Source: Halomonas campaniensis (GTDB lineage: Bacteria > Pseudomonadota > Gammaproteobacteria > Pseudomonadales > Halomonadaceae). Taken from it: 64,000 nucleotides of DNA. The position numbers were made by a program, and so were the translations under genes. The DNA is taken from NCBI RefSeq assembly GCF_014193375.1, contig NZ_JACHZF010000007.1, positions 1 through 64,000 on the forward strand, read 5' to 3'. Each line of letters begins with the position of its first letter. Within the stretch, counting starts at the first letter, position 1. The notes under the pieces are model-generated. The model was not told the DNA's origin. It was given only the letters and a program-made list of their open reading frames with translations, and made no database searches. Below are positions 16,508-25,511 of the stretch, one piece after another.

Positions 16508-18274
16508 ATGAATCGTCGCGAATTTCTGCGCTACTCGGCCCTGGGTGGCCTGGTGCTGTCTGCGGCCAGCCCCATGGCCCTCGCTGCCAGCCGCCAGCAA
16601 CTCCACGGCATGGCACCTGCCATGCTGCCCGAAGGCGGCCAGCCGCTGCGGCCGCTGCCGCGTATCAACAACCTGAGCGAGACGGCCGGCCGTTTTCACA
16701 GCGCGCTGACGCCGGGCCCTCATTCGGTGCCGCTCGGCGATGAGCTCGAGGCCAGGCTGTGGCTCTACAACGGCAAGGTGGCGCCGCTGATCGAGGTGCG
16801 CGAAGGGGATGAGCTGGACATCACCCTCATCAACGAACTGGCGCAGGAGACCACGGTGCACTGGCATGGCGTGCCCGTTCCCCAGGCCCAGGATGGTGTC
16901 CCCTGGGACGCCGTGGCACCGGGCGAGTCGCGCCGCTACCACTACACCTTCCCCGAGGGCAGCGCCGGCCTGCACTGGTTCCATCCCCACCCTCACGGCG
17001 TGCTGGCCACACAGATCGCCCATGGCCTGGCGGGGGCCCTGCTGGTGCGCCCGCCCCGGGATCTGCTGCCCGTGGAGGTGGAGGAGCACCTGCTGGTGGT
17101 CAGCGACCTGCGCCTGGCGGCCAACGGCGCGGTGGCGCCGCATACCGCCGAGGACTGGATGAACGGCCGCGAGGGGGAGCTGGTGCTGGTCAACGGGCAG
17201 CGTGAACCGCGCCTGGACGTGGCACCGGGCACCACCCTGCGCCTGCGGCTGATCAACGCCTGCGCCGGCCGCTACCTGCGCCTGCGCCTGGACGAGCACC
17301 AGCTGACCCTGATCGGCACCGACGGCGGGCTGATCGAGCGGCCGCAGCTCCTCGAGGAGCTGCTGCTCACCCCGGGTGAGCGTGCCGACCTGCTGGTGCG
17401 GGTGAGCGAGCAGGCCGAGGGACGCTTCCAGCTGGCCAGTCATCCCTACGAGCGCGGCTGGATGGGGCCGCGGCCGTCCCACCTGGACCAGGTCGCCCCG
17501 CTGCTGGCCATCCACACCCTCGACTCGGGCGTACACCCCGCCGTCGCGCTGCCCGAACGGCTGGGTCGCGTCGAGCCCCTGGGCGAGCCGGGGGTGCAGC
17601 GTCGGGTGGAACTGACCGAGGTGATGCCCGGCCACGGCGACCACGACGCGGGCCATGGCGACGCAGGCAACATGCCGGAAGCCGGCCACGGCGATCATGG
17701 CGGCATGGCCGCGGCACCGGCCGGCCACGGCGATCATGGCGGCATGGCCGCGGCACCGGCCGGCCACGGCGATCATGGCGGCATGGTCGCGGCACCGGCC
17801 GGCCATGCCGCCCACGGCAGCGACGCGATGCCTCATGGTGGCGGTGGCCACGGCGCCGCTCACGGAATGGACCACGGCGCCGCCCAGGCGGGCCAGGGAG
17901 CGCGCCACGGCATGTCCGAGATGGCCGGCCGGCCGGCGGTGGACTTCCTGATCAACGGTCGTGCCTTCGCCATGGGCGAGGTGCTGTTCGAGGGGCAGGC
18001 CGGCGAGGTGGAGGAGTGGGAGGTCTTCAACAACTCCCACATGGATCATCCCTTCCACGTGCATGGCACCCACTTCCAGGTGATCGCCACCCGCGATGCC
18101 GACGGCGAGTGGCGCGAGGCGCCCTGGCTGGCCTGGAAGGACACCGTCAACCTGGCGCCCTACCAGCGCCTCAAGCTGCGCCTGGTGTTCCGCGAGCCCG
18201 GCGACTGGCTGTTCCACTGCCACATCATCGAGCACGAGGAGCTGGGCATGATGGCAACGATCCGCGTGAGCTGA
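16508..18274 (+). CDS. Tat-exported multicopper oxidase with His/Met-rich insert
   Basis: A 588-residue periplasmic multicopper oxidase, likely oxidising Cu(I) to Cu(II). A Tat signal begins MNRREFLRYSALGG. Copper-ligand motifs are HWHG at 118-121, HWFHPHPHG near 155-163, HPFHVHGTHF near 514 and HCHIIEHEELGMM from 570, so the type 1 and trinuclear sites look complete. Between domains 2 and 3, residues about 375-475 form a His/Gly/Met-rich insert with three 13-residue repeats (AGHGDHGGMAAAP). Such inserts bind Cu(I) in CueO-like enzymes. The gene belongs to the plus-strand operon and precedes the lipoprotein gene. PcoA/CopA-like naming is possible; I keep the family call. Confidence 0.93.
   Translation: MNRREFLRYSALGGLVLSAASPMALAASRQQLHGMAPAMLPEGGQPLRPLPRINNLSETAGRFHSALTPGPHSVPLGDELEARLWLYNGKVAPLIEVREGDELDITLINELAQETTVHWHGVPVPQAQDGVPWDAVAPGESRRYHYTFPEGSAGLHWFHPHPHGVLATQIAHGLAGALLVRPPRDLLPVEVEEHLLVVSDLRLAANGAVAPHTAEDWMNGREGELVLVNGQREPRLDVAPGTTLRLRLINACAGRYLRLRLDEHQLTLIGTDGGLIERPQLLEELLLTPGERADLLVRVSEQAEGRFQLASHPYERGWMGPRPSHLDQVAPLLAIHTLDSGVHPAVALPERLGRVEPLGEPGVQRRVELTEVMPGHGDHDAGHGDAGNMPEAGHGDHGGMAAAPAGHGDHGGMAAAPAGHGDHGGMVAAPAGHAAHGSDAMPHGGGGHGAAHGMDHGAAQAGQGARHGMSEMAGRPAVDFLINGRAFAMGEVLFEGQAGEVEEWEVFNNSHMDHPFHVHGTHFQVIATRDADGEWREAPWLAWKDTVNLAPYQRLKLRLVFREPGDWLFHCHIIEHEELGMMATIRVS
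17681..17797 (+). repeat. Three 39-base repeats in the multicopper oxidase gene
   Basis: Units at 17681-17719, 17720-17758 and 17759-17797 are almost identical (one changed base in the third gives Val for Ala). Each encodes AGHGDHGGMAAAP. In-frame copy changes would alter the number of His/Met copper ligands without breaking the enzyme. Confidence 0.92.
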
Positions 18275-18356
18275 TCCTGCCTTGGCCTGCTTCGGCGCCA
18301 TGCGGCGGCTTCGCATGGCGCCGGCCACACCTGATGAAGGAGAAGGAAGTGACGTC

Positions 18357-19220
18357 ATGACCCACTATCGATGGCCACTCTTGATGGCCGTGCTGCTGAC
18401 CCTGCTGGCGGGCTGTTCCCGCGAGCCGAGCGGCATCAGCCTCGAGCAGCTGCGACAGCAGACCCACATTCACGGCCTGGCCTTCGACCTGGCCGACGGC
18501 GAGCGACTGTGGCTGGCCACCCACCACGGCTTCTATGCCGTGGGTAGCGATGGGATGGCCCGCCGGGTCTCGGAGGAAACCCATGACTTCATGGGCTTCG
18601 CGCCCCATCCCGAAGAAGCCGAGACCTTCTTCGCCAGCGGCCATCCGGCCAGGGGAGGCAATCTCGGGGTGGTGAAGTCCCGCGATGGAGGTCGCAGCTG
18701 GTCACGGCATGCGGCGGGTGTCGATGGCCCGGTGGACTTCCATCAGCTGGCCATCAGCGCGGCCAGCACCAACGTGCTCTACGGGGCCCACGCCGGCCAG
18801 CTCCAGGTCAGCGAGGATGGGGGGAGCAACTGGCGGGTTCAGGGCAGGGCACCGGCCGGGCTGATTGCCCTGGTCGCCTCGAGCCGTGACCCCGGACAGC
18901 TCTATGCCGCGACTCAGACCGGACTCCTGATGAGCCCGGACGGCGGCGAGCGCTGGCGCCAGATCCATGCCGATCGCCGCCCTGCGAGCCTGGTGGTGGC
19001 CAGCCAGGGGACGCTCTACGCCTTCATGCTGGACATCGGCCTGATGCGAGCCGAGGAAGCCAGCCGGGACTGGGAGGTGGTGACGCGTGGTTGGGGAGAG
19101 CGCTATCTGATGCACCTGGCGGTGGATCCGAGTGACCCCCAGCGCCTGGTGGCGGCCGATGACCTGAACCAGCTGCTGATCAGCGAAAACGGTGGACGCG
19201 ACTGGTCGCGTCTCGAGTGA
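18357..19220 (+). CDS. BNR-repeat lipoprotein (F510_1955-type glycosylhydrolase-like)
   Basis: A 287-residue lipoprotein. The signal MTHYRWPLLMAVLLTLLAGC has a lipobox ending at Cys20. The rest is a beta-propeller with sialidase/sortilin-type BNR signatures: SRDGGRSWSRH, SEDGGSNWRV, SPDGGERWRQ and SENGGRDWS. I recall such proteins being named F510_1955 family glycosylhydrolases and found with copper genes. HIHGLAFD near the start adds His residues. The start was chosen for its AAGGA site about 9 bases upstream. An lgt gene follows 15 bases later, which suits a lipoprotein needing modification. Enzyme activity is unproven. Confidence 0.8.
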   Translation: MTHYRWPLLMAVLLTLLAGCSREPSGISLEQLRQQTHIHGLAFDLADGERLWLATHHGFYAVGSDGMARRVSEETHDFMGFAPHPEEAETFFASGHPARGGNLGVVKSRDGGRSWSRHAAGVDGPVDFHQLAISAASTNVLYGAHAGQLQVSEDGGSNWRVQGRAPAGLIALVASSRDPGQLYAATQTGLLMSPDGGERWRQIHADRRPASLVVASQGTLYAFMLDIGLMRAEEASRDWEVVTRGWGERYLMHLAVDPSDPQRLVAADDLNQLLISENGGRDWSRLE

Positions 19221-19235
19221 ACCGGGAGGTGCCGC

Positions 19236-20024
19236 ATGTTGCAATATCCCCAGATTGACCCGGTGGCCATCAGCCTCGGCCCGTTCGCGATCCACTGGTA
19301 TGGCCTGATGTACGTGCTGGGCCTCGTCGCCGCCTGGTGGCTGGGTCGCCGTCGCGCGCATCGCCTGGGCCTGACCCACGACGATATCGGCGACCTGGTC
19401 TTCTACGCCGCCGTGGGCGTGGTGCTCGGCGGGCGGCTGGGCTATGCGCTCTTCTACGGCAGCGACCAGTGGCTGGCCGACCCGCTATGGCTGTTGAAGA
19501 TCTGGGAAGGGGGGATGAGCTTCCACGGCGGCCTGATCGGGGTGCTGGTCGCGGCCTGGCTGTTCGCGCGCAGGAAGCGGCTCGGCTTCCTGTCTCTGAC
19601 CGACTTCATCGCCCCGCTGGTGCCGATCGGCCTCGGTGCCGGACGGATCGGCAACTTCATCAATCACGAGCTGCCGGGCCGGGTCAGCGAGCTGCCCTGG
19701 GCGATGCCCTTCCCGCACATGGGGCCGGAGCCGCGCCACCCCACGGCGCTCTACGAGTTCGCTCTGGAAGGGGTAGTGCTCTTCGCGGTGCTCTGGTGGC
19801 TGTCCCGCGAACCACGCCGCACCGGGCTGATCTCCGGGCTCTTCCTGCTGCTCTATGGCGTCTTCCGCTTCGCCGTGGAGTTCGTGCGCCTGCCCGACCC
19901 CCATATCGGCTTCATCGCCTTCGGCTGGGTGACCATGGGCATGCTGCTGACCCTGCCGATGATCCTGGCCGGCATCGCGCTGATCGGCTGGTCGCGGCGT
20001 CAAACCATGGAGGTGGCCTCATGA
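19236..20024 (+). CDS. lgt: Prolipoprotein diacylglyceryl transferase Lgt
   Basis: A 262-residue inner-membrane enzyme that attaches diacylglycerol to the lipobox Cys of lipoproteins. It opens with [16 protein letters not shown], and the signature [14 protein letters not shown] is near residues 136-149, followed by RHPTALYE; all are Lgt hallmarks. About seven hydrophobic segments are visible. GGGAGG precedes the ATG by 6 bases. Its setting between a lipoprotein and small copper genes, rather than beside thyA as is common for the housekeeping copy, suggests an accessory Lgt. That cannot be tested without the rest of the genome. Confidence 0.94.
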   Translation: MLQYPQIDPVAISLGPFAIHWYGLMYVLGLVAAWWLGRRRAHRLGLTHDDIGDLVFYAAVGVVLGGRLGYALFYGSDQWLADPLWLLKIWEGGMSFHGGLIGVLVAAWLFARRKRLGFLSLTDFIAPLVPIGLGAGRIGNFINHELPGRVSELPWAMPFPHMGPEPRHPTALYEFALEGVVLFAVLWWLSREPRRTGLISGLFLLLYGVFRFAVEFVRLPDPHIGFIAFGWVTMGMLLTLPMILAGIALIGWSRRQTMEVAS

Positions 20025-20386
20025 GTCATCACGATCATCGTGTCGGCGTATCCGAAACCCACCTGGTGACCCGGCACCTGAAGCTCGAGCCCAATGATGA
20101 GGCGGCGATAGGCGCCGCAGTGGCCGACATCGATGCGCTGTCCGGGCTGGATAGCGTCTCCTACGACGCTGGAAAGCACCGGCTGGACTTCGCCTATGAC
20201 GCGACGCGGCTATGTCTCGACTGCATCGAGGAGATTCTCGAGAAACACGCCGTGACCATCAGCCGGGGGTGGTGGAACCGGTACAAGGAAGAACACTACC
20301 GATTCGTCGATCAGAACGTGAAGGATAACGCCCGCCAGGAACCCTGGAGCTGTCATCAGTCGCCGCCTAAGGGAAGGAGGAAGTGA
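20021..20386 (+). CDS. Small HMA-like cytosolic protein
   Basis: A 121-residue protein with no signal or membrane segment. Its first 80 residues follow a ferredoxin-like HMA pattern ([26 protein letters not shown]), but the metal site is replaced: CLDC lies at 65-68, in the second half, and HHDH is at the N-terminus. The tail holds [12 protein letters not shown]. The ATG overlaps the lgt stop, and its stop overlaps the next GTG, so it is a true operon member. A cytosolic metal sensor or chaperone is a guess. Confidence 0.65.
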   Translation: MSHHDHRVGVSETHLVTRHLKLEPNDEAAIGAAVADIDALSGLDSVSYDAGKHRLDFAYDATRLCLDCIEEILEKHAVTISRGWWNRYKEEHYRFVDQNVKDNARQEPWSCHQSPPKGRRK

Positions 20387-20937
20387 CAGGACGAAGGCAC
20401 AGGCTCGCCAAGGTCGAAGGCGGCCCGGTGAGGCAACTTCTGGCCACCCCGGAATACAACGTGGCGCTGTTCGCCTTGCTGCTCAACTTCCCCTGGGAGT
20501 TCCTGCAGGTCCCCCTCTTCGCCGAGATGCCGTCCATGGCGCACTGGGACGCCGTCCTGTTCTGCGCACGGGCGACCCTGGGTGACGTGCTCATCGCCCT
20601 TGTCGCCTACTGGGTCGTGGCGGGGGTGCGGCGACGGCGCGACTGGCTGCGCTGCCCGGATGCGCGTGAACTTCTGGGCTTTGTTGCGGTGGGCGTCGTG
20701 ATCACGATCGGCCTGGAGTGGCATGCCACGGTGCTGCAGGATCGCTGGCAGTACGGTGAGCTGATGCCCACCCTGCCACTGCTGGGGACGGGGCTGGCCC
20801 CGCTGCTGCAGTGGCTCCTGTTGCCGCCGCTGATCGTCTGGCTGGCGCGTCGCCAGCTGCTGGGCGTGAGCTATCTCCAGCAGGTTGACTCTGCCAGCGC
20901 CGCCTCCGCCGACTCGGCACGAGAGAAACGGCCATGA
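20383..20937 (+). CDS. Integral membrane protein of unknown function
   Basis: A 184-residue protein with about four hydrophobic segments: EYNVALFALLLNFPWEFLQV, LGDVLIALVAYWVV, LLGFVAVGVVITIG, and LAPLLQWLLLPPLIVWLA. Charged residues WEWHA and PWEF lie near membrane faces. The start is GTG, overlapping the previous stop (GTGA). I do not recognise a named family. Its place in the copper/Lgt operon suggests an envelope function. Confidence 0.7.
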   Translation: MTGRRHRLAKVEGGPVRQLLATPEYNVALFALLLNFPWEFLQVPLFAEMPSMAHWDAVLFCARATLGDVLIALVAYWVVAGVRRRRDWLRCPDARELLGFVAVGVVITIGLEWHATVLQDRWQYGELMPTLPLLGTGLAPLLQWLLLPPLIVWLARRQLLGVSYLQQVDSASAASADSAREKRP

Positions 20938-20971
20938 TGAGCGTGAGGTTGCGTGCAGGACGCCAGAGAGG

Positions 20972-22459
20972 ATGCCGCAGGTGAGTGGGTCACGAGTGAC
21001 ACCCGCCTCTGGCCAGGTGCCGGCCTGGCGACGTCGACCCTGGCGCCGGTTCCTGCTGGTGATGGGCATCGCCCACCTGGTGGGCCTGGCCTCGTCGCTG
21101 GATGCGATGATGTCGAGCCGTACCTCCCAGGGGGCCGTGGCGTGGATCGTCTCCCTGAATACGGTGCCCTATGTGGCCGTGCCCGCCTACTGGGTATTCG
21201 GACGAACCAAGTTCCAGGGCTATGTGTCTTCCCGACGTGACGAGGACTCGGCGCTGGGGCAGGCGCTGGCCGACAAGCTGGCGGAGCTGCGCGCTCACGG
21301 GGTCTCGGCCGCTCACGCCGACAAGCACCTGGTGGGCGTCGAGCAGCTGGCCAAGCTACCGTTTCTGGGTGGCAACCGGGTGGAGCTGCTGATCGATGGC
21401 GAGCAGACCTTCGGGAGCCTGTTCGCCGGTATCGAGTCGGCCGAGCGCTATCTGCTGGTGCAGTTCTATATCGTGCGCGCCGACGAGGTAGGGCTGGCGC
21501 TGCAGGCCCGGCTGATCGAGAAGGCACGGGAGGGCGTCGAGGTCTTCTTCCTCTATGACGAGATCGGCAGCTATGCGCTGCCGGGCCGCTATCTCCAGGA
21601 GATGGAGGAGGCCGGGATCCGGGTGCACCGTTTCCACTCTACCCGCGGGCCGGGCAATCGCTTCCAGCTCAATTTCCGCAACCATCGCAAGATCGTGGTG
21701 GCCGATGGCGAGCGGGCCTGGGTGGGGGGCTTCAACATCGGCGACGAGTACCTGCATGGCCACCCGAGCATCGGTCCCTGGCGCGACACCCATCTGATGA
21801 TCGAGGGACCGGCGGCCCTGGCGCTGCAGCTGGTGTTCCTCGAGGACTGGCACTGGGCCACGGAGGAACTTCCCGAGCTGCCCTGGTCGCCGGTGTTGCC
21901 GAGTCACCACGGTACCCCGGTGCTGATCCTGCCGACCGGGCCCGCAGACCGCTTCGAGACCGCCAGCCTGATGATCCAGCAGGCAATCCACGCCGCCCAT
22001 GAGCGGATCTGGATCTCCAGTCCCTACTTCGTGCCCGACGAGGGGGTGATCGCGATGCTCAAGCTGGCCGCACTGAGCGGCGTGGACGTGCGGGTGCTGA
22101 TCCCGGAGCGCCCGGACAATCCGCTGACCTACTTCGCCGCCTACGCCTTCCTCGATTCGCTGCTCGAGGCGGGGGTCAAGGTCTATCGCTACGAGGAGGG
22201 CTTCCTGCATGGCAAGGCCTTCCTGGTGGACGACATCGGCGCGGCGGTGGGCACCGTGAATCTCGACAATCGTTCCTTCCGCCTCAATTTCGAGGTCACG
22301 GCGCTGGTGATGGACCCCGGCTTCGCCGCCGAGGTCCAAACCATGTTCGAGGCTGATTTTGCCGGATCGAGGCGGATGCGCCCTGGCGAGATCGATGGGT
22401 ATCCGCTCTGGCATCGGGTTGCGGCCCGCGCGTCATACCTGCTGGCACCGGTCCTGTGA
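20972..22459 (+). CDS. cls: Cardiolipin synthase-like phospholipase D
   Basis: A 495-residue membrane enzyme that would join two phosphatidylglycerols into cardiolipin. It has two hydrophobic N-terminal segments (FLLVMGIAHLVGLASSL, WIVSLNTVPYVAVPAYWVFG) and two PLD active-site motifs: NHRKIVVAD followed by GGFNIGDEY near 236-255, and HGKAFLVDD followed by GTVNLDNRSF near 412-430. The start is uncertain: ATG 20972 is used, GTG 20981 has a GAGAGG about 9 bases upstream, and the reading frame is open further back. It follows the copper/Lgt operon on the same strand after a 34-base gap. Confidence 0.9.
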   Translation: MPQVSGSRVTPASGQVPAWRRRPWRRFLLVMGIAHLVGLASSLDAMMSSRTSQGAVAWIVSLNTVPYVAVPAYWVFGRTKFQGYVSSRRDEDSALGQALADKLAELRAHGVSAAHADKHLVGVEQLAKLPFLGGNRVELLIDGEQTFGSLFAGIESAERYLLVQFYIVRADEVGLALQARLIEKAREGVEVFFLYDEIGSYALPGRYLQEMEEAGIRVHRFHSTRGPGNRFQLNFRNHRKIVVADGERAWVGGFNIGDEYLHGHPSIGPWRDTHLMIEGPAALALQLVFLEDWHWATEELPELPWSPVLPSHHGTPVLILPTGPADRFETASLMIQQAIHAAHERIWISSPYFVPDEGVIAMLKLAALSGVDVRVLIPERPDNPLTYFAAYAFLDSLLEAGVKVYRYEEGFLHGKAFLVDDIGAAVGTVNLDNRSFRLNFEVTALVMDPGFAAEVQTMFEADFAGSRRMRPGEIDGYPLWHRVAARASYLLAPVL

Positions 22460-22618
22460 GGTCGGTTTGCCACGAAACGGCCGGTGTAAGGTGGTAGGGC
22501 CCACGGTGACAAATCTCAACACTCTTGCGGCTCATGGCCGCGGCTCGGCCCATTACACTACGGACACGATAATGATTCCGAGGCCATGTGGCCGAGGCTG
22601 CCTTGACGAGGTGAATCG

Positions 22619-23671
22619 ATGGCAATAGCGAGACGAAGGCCGGAGGGGGCGGGGGAGACCCCGGCGTGGTTATCCGTGACCCTGGGCGGGCTTCTCGCCG
22701 GCGCGCTGGCACTTTCCGGCGCCGCCCTGGCGGAAGAGCCCGAATGGCCTAGCGGCCACCATCCGTTGCCCGCGGAGGGCAACGTGATCGGCGAGGCCTA
22801 CACCGTGACGGTGGAGGACCACGAGGACACCCTGATCGACATCGCCCGGCGGCATAATGTCGGGTACGAGGAGATCGTGCGCGCCAACCCGGACGTGAGC
22901 ATCTGGATCCCGGGCGAGGGCACCGAGGTGACGATTCCCGGTGGCTTCATCCTGCCCGATGCCGAGCGTACCGGGATCGTCATCAACATCGCCGAGCTGC
23001 GCCTCTACTACTATCCGGAGGTGGGCGAGGGCGAGACGCCGCGGGTCGAGACCTACCCCATCGGCATCGGCCGTGAGGGCTACGACACCCCGCTGGGGAT
23101 CACCAAGACCACCATGCGTCTGGAGGACCCGGCCTGGTATCCGCCGCGCTCGATGCGTGAAGAGGCGGCTGCCCGAGGGGACCCGGCGCCGGCCGTGGTG
23201 CCGCCCGGCCCGGATAACCCGCTGGGTCGCCATGCCGTGCTGCTCGACATTCCCGGCTACCTGATCCACGGCACCAACGACCCCGACGGCATCGGCATGC
23301 GCGCCAGCCGCGGCTGCATCCGCATGTTCCCGGAAGATATCGAGTCGGTGTTCCACAACGTGCCGGTGGGCACCCAGGTCAACATCATCGACCAGCCCAT
23401 CAAGGTGGGCTGGCAGGACGGCCAGCCGCTGGTGCAGGTCTACCAGCCCCTGGAGGAGCAGGAGCATGGCATGTCGGCGCTGATCGAGACCATCGCCCGC
23501 CTCAACGAGGGCAATGCCAACGGCCAGGCCTTCGACTACGAGCAGCTGCGCCGGCTGCTCGACGAGCCCAGTGGCCAGGTGGTGGCACTCGAGCCCCCGC
23601 CCGAGCCGGAACCCGACGAGGCGCCGGCCCTCAACGGGATCTTCGAGGAGCTGGCGCTGCGCGAGCAGTGA
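22619..23671 (+). CDS. L,D-transpeptidase with LysM domain
   Basis: A 350-residue exported enzyme of the YkuD (ErfK/YbiS) family that forms peptidoglycan 3-3 crosslinks or attaches proteins to the wall. A signal peptide spans about 1-38 (ending GAALAEE). A LysM domain (TLIDIARRHNVGYEEIVRANP) is at about 70-105. The catalytic motif HGTND then SRGCIRM places the active Cys near 232. A C-terminal extension of about 90 residues is acidic and Pro-rich. The start has GAGG 8 bases upstream. No operon partner is evident. Confidence 0.93.
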   Translation: MAIARRRPEGAGETPAWLSVTLGGLLAGALALSGAALAEEPEWPSGHHPLPAEGNVIGEAYTVTVEDHEDTLIDIARRHNVGYEEIVRANPDVSIWIPGEGTEVTIPGGFILPDAERTGIVINIAELRLYYYPEVGEGETPRVETYPIGIGREGYDTPLGITKTTMRLEDPAWYPPRSMREEAAARGDPAPAVVPPGPDNPLGRHAVLLDIPGYLIHGTNDPDGIGMRASRGCIRMFPEDIESVFHNVPVGTQVNIIDQPIKVGWQDGQPLVQVYQPLEEQEHGMSALIETIARLNEGNANGQAFDYEQLRRLLDEPSGQVVALEPPPEPEPDEAPALNGIFEELALREQ

Positions 23672-23691
23672 GGCCAGTCGCGATGACGGAG

Positions 23692-23711
23692 CGGGCGCCC
23701 TCGGGCGCCCG
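23692..23711. terminator. Hairpin between convergent L,D-transpeptidase and cytochrome c genes
   Basis: CGGGCGCCC (23692-23700) pairs with GGGCGCCCG (23703-23711), a 9-base stem with a very tight loop (effectively 8 pairs round CTCG), followed by TTGTCGTC. It sits between convergent genes and is probably bidirectional. Confidence 0.6.
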
Positions 23712-23717
23712 TTGTCG

Positions 23718-24365
23718 TCAATGGGCGTGGTTGCCGCTTTCGCCGGCAGCCAGTGCGTGGCGGACGTAGAGCACCACCGCCCAGATCTCCTCCTCGCCGA
23801 GCCTCCCGGCAAACTGCGGCATGGCGCTCTGCGGGTTGCCCGTCCTGACCAGCCAGGCATACTCGCCGGCCGCATGGCCCGCGCCGTGCAAGGTGAGGTT
23901 CGTCGGCGCCGGCACGAAGCCGGCGACGCCGGCGGCGACCCCGTCCCCGCGTCCCTTCTGGCCATGACAGGCGGCACAGAAGCGCTGATACACCTCCTGA
24001 CCGAATGCCAGGTTATCGTCGCTGGGCCACAGGGGGCTCTCCCGTTCCAGCCATTCGTCAGGGATCGAGCGCTTCTGGCCGTTGTGGGCATGAGCCGGGG
24101 CATCGCCATGGCCTGCCGCATGGCGATCGGGCGTTGCGGTGCCGGCAGGGGGCGGTGCCTGGGAGGGGGCATGGTCGTCGTGGTGGCTGGCTGCTGCATC
24201 GGGATGCTCGTCGGCATGCCCGGGGGCCGGCTGGTCGTGTTCGTGGCTGGCCGCGGCGTGAGCGTGGGCGTCGCCGGGGCCGGAAAAGGCCTGAGGGGCC
24301 AGCAGGGCAAGTGACAGGCTGGCCAGGGCGATGGCCAGGACCCGGAAAGAGCGGTGAGCTGACAT
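23718..24365 (-). CDS. His-rich c-type cytochrome
   Basis: A 215-residue periplasmic monoheme cytochrome. Signal peptide residues 1-27 end at QAFSGP. Residues 32-95 are very rich in His, Asp, Ala and Pro (HAHAAASHEHD, SHHDDHA), a likely metal-binding extension. The heme site CAACH is at 130-134 and SAMPQF near 185 offers the axial Met. The fold resembles cytochrome cbb3/CccA-type class I domains. It faces away from the copper genes' plus operon but fits their theme. It could carry electrons from a copper oxidase; this is inference. Confidence 0.88.
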   Translation of the reverse strand: MSAHRSFRVLAIALASLSLALLAPQAFSGPGDAHAHAAASHEHDQPAPGHADEHPDAAASHHDDHAPSQAPPPAGTATPDRHAAGHGDAPAHAHNGQKRSIPDEWLERESPLWPSDDNLAFGQEVYQRFCAACHGQKGRGDGVAAGVAGFVPAPTNLTLHGAGHAAGEYAWLVRTGNPQSAMPQFAGRLGEEEIWAVVLYVRHALAAGESGNHAH

Positions 24366-24427
24366 GGGAGTCTCCTGAAATCCGTGATTGACGAGCCGTC
24401 ATGGCGGCTCGGGGCAGGCATCGGGTT

Positions 24428-24763
24428 TCAGGAGGCTCTGGGAGGGCGCTCGAGACGGTGGCTGGGCGCCTGCAGCCCCGGAGCAGGGGGGCACGGCAGG
24501 CTGCCTGCCTGCCAGGCGGCGGCCGCCAGGACGTGGCAGCCCGCGATGATGCTCAGGCAGTGGCCGGTGGCCAGGCACTCGGGGCCATGTTCGCCGTCCG
24601 GGCAGGCATCGGGCGGAGCGAGGTCGAGGTGGGCATGAACCTCGTGGACATGGCCACCCGTCCCGTCCGTCTCGGCCAGCACCAGATCGCTCGCCGTGAA
24701 GGCAAGCATAAGGCAGAGGCCGAGCAGCAGGGCGAGACGTCGCAAGGTGGCACCGTAAGCCAT
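24428..24763 (-). CDS. Small secreted Cys/His protein, copy 3
   Basis: A 111-residue protein from ATG 24763, chosen because it gives a clean signal peptide (RRLALLLGLCLMLAFTASDL then VLAET); an ATG at 24832 would add 23 residues. The mature part has HVHEVHAHLDL, then CPDGEHGPECLATGHC and AGCH, and ends RLERPPRAS. The Cys/His spacing and RPPR tail match the genes at 12003 and 16085. No strong ribosome site is seen. It is upstream of the His-rich cytochrome on the same strand. Family unassigned. Confidence 0.6.
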   Translation of the reverse strand: MAYGATLRRLALLLGLCLMLAFTASDLVLAETDGTGGHVHEVHAHLDLAPPDACPDGEHGPECLATGHCLSIIAGCHVLAAAAWQAGSLPCPPAPGLQAPSHRLERPPRAS

Positions 24764-24828
24764 GTCAATGGCGGCATCATCGCGCTGGTAGAGCCCGGCG
24801 GCAAGGCGCCGGTTGCGCCGGAAGGGGG

Positions 24829-25494
24829 TCAATCGCCGTCGACTTGACCCCGGTCAGGCAGGGCGTCCACCAGCCCCAGCGCCACGCAGAGCCGCACCAG
24901 CTCGGCGAGGCTCGTCGCCCCCAGCGCCTTCATGGCGCGCAGCCGGTAGACCTCCACCGTCTTGGCACTGACGCCGAGGTGATCGGCGATCTCGCGGCTG
25001 GTCATCCCCTCGGCCACGTGCACCAGGATTCGCTGCTCCTTGGGGCGCAGCGCCGCGTAGCGGGCCTGCAGGGCGTCGCGCCGCTCGCGGGCCTGGCGGG
25101 CCCGCTGGTGCTCGCGCAGGGCCTGCTGCACGGTGTCGATCAGCTGCTGGTGGTTGAAGGGCTTCTCGATGAAGTCCTGGGCGCCGGCCTTGAGGGCGGC
25201 CACCGCCATGGGCACGTCGCCATGCCCGGTCATGAAGATCACCGGCGTCTCGTCGCCACGCTCGATCAGCCGCTGCTGCACCTGCAGGCCGGAGAGGCCG
25301 GGCATGCGCACGTCGAGCAGCACGGCGCCGAAGGTATCGGGGGCGGCGTCGAGGAAGGTCTCGCCGTCGGGGAAGGCGCGGGTGGCCAGGCCCACCGAGT
25401 CGAGCAGCCAGGCCAGCGACTCCCGCAGCGCCTCGTCGTCGTCCACGATGGCGATGCAGGGGGGCGCGTCATGGGGGCGGTCGAAGGGATTCAC
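24829..25494 (-). CDS. FixJ-family response regulator
   Basis: A 221-residue two-component regulator. The receiver domain (13-125) has the acidic pocket VDDD, phosphoacceptor Asp61 in LLDVRMPG, Thr in MTGHGD and Lys111 in FIEKPF. The LuxR-type helix-turn-helix at about 155-205 reads KEQRILVHVAEGMTSREIADHLGVSAKTVEVYR. GTG at 25494 is the start, with AGGAG 7 bases upstream; an open frame runs further but lacks support. It lies 17 bases after the kinase gene, so they form one system. Target genes are unknown. Confidence 0.92.
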   Translation of the reverse strand: MNPFDRPHDAPPCIAIVDDDEALRESLAWLLDSVGLATRAFPDGETFLDAAPDTFGAVLLDVRMPGLSGLQVQQRLIERGDETPVIFMTGHGDVPMAVAALKAGAQDFIEKPFNHQQLIDTVQQALREHQRARQARERRDALQARYAALRPKEQRILVHVAEGMTSREIADHLGVSAKTVEVYRLRAMKALGATSLAELVRLCVALGLVDALPDRGQVDGD

Positions 25495-25511
25495 CGGGGG
25501 CTCCTGGGCAG

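Noticed and set aside
11322..24763. Copper region as an integrative element
   Set aside because: No integrase, transposase, tRNA border or direct-repeat attachment sites were found at either side.
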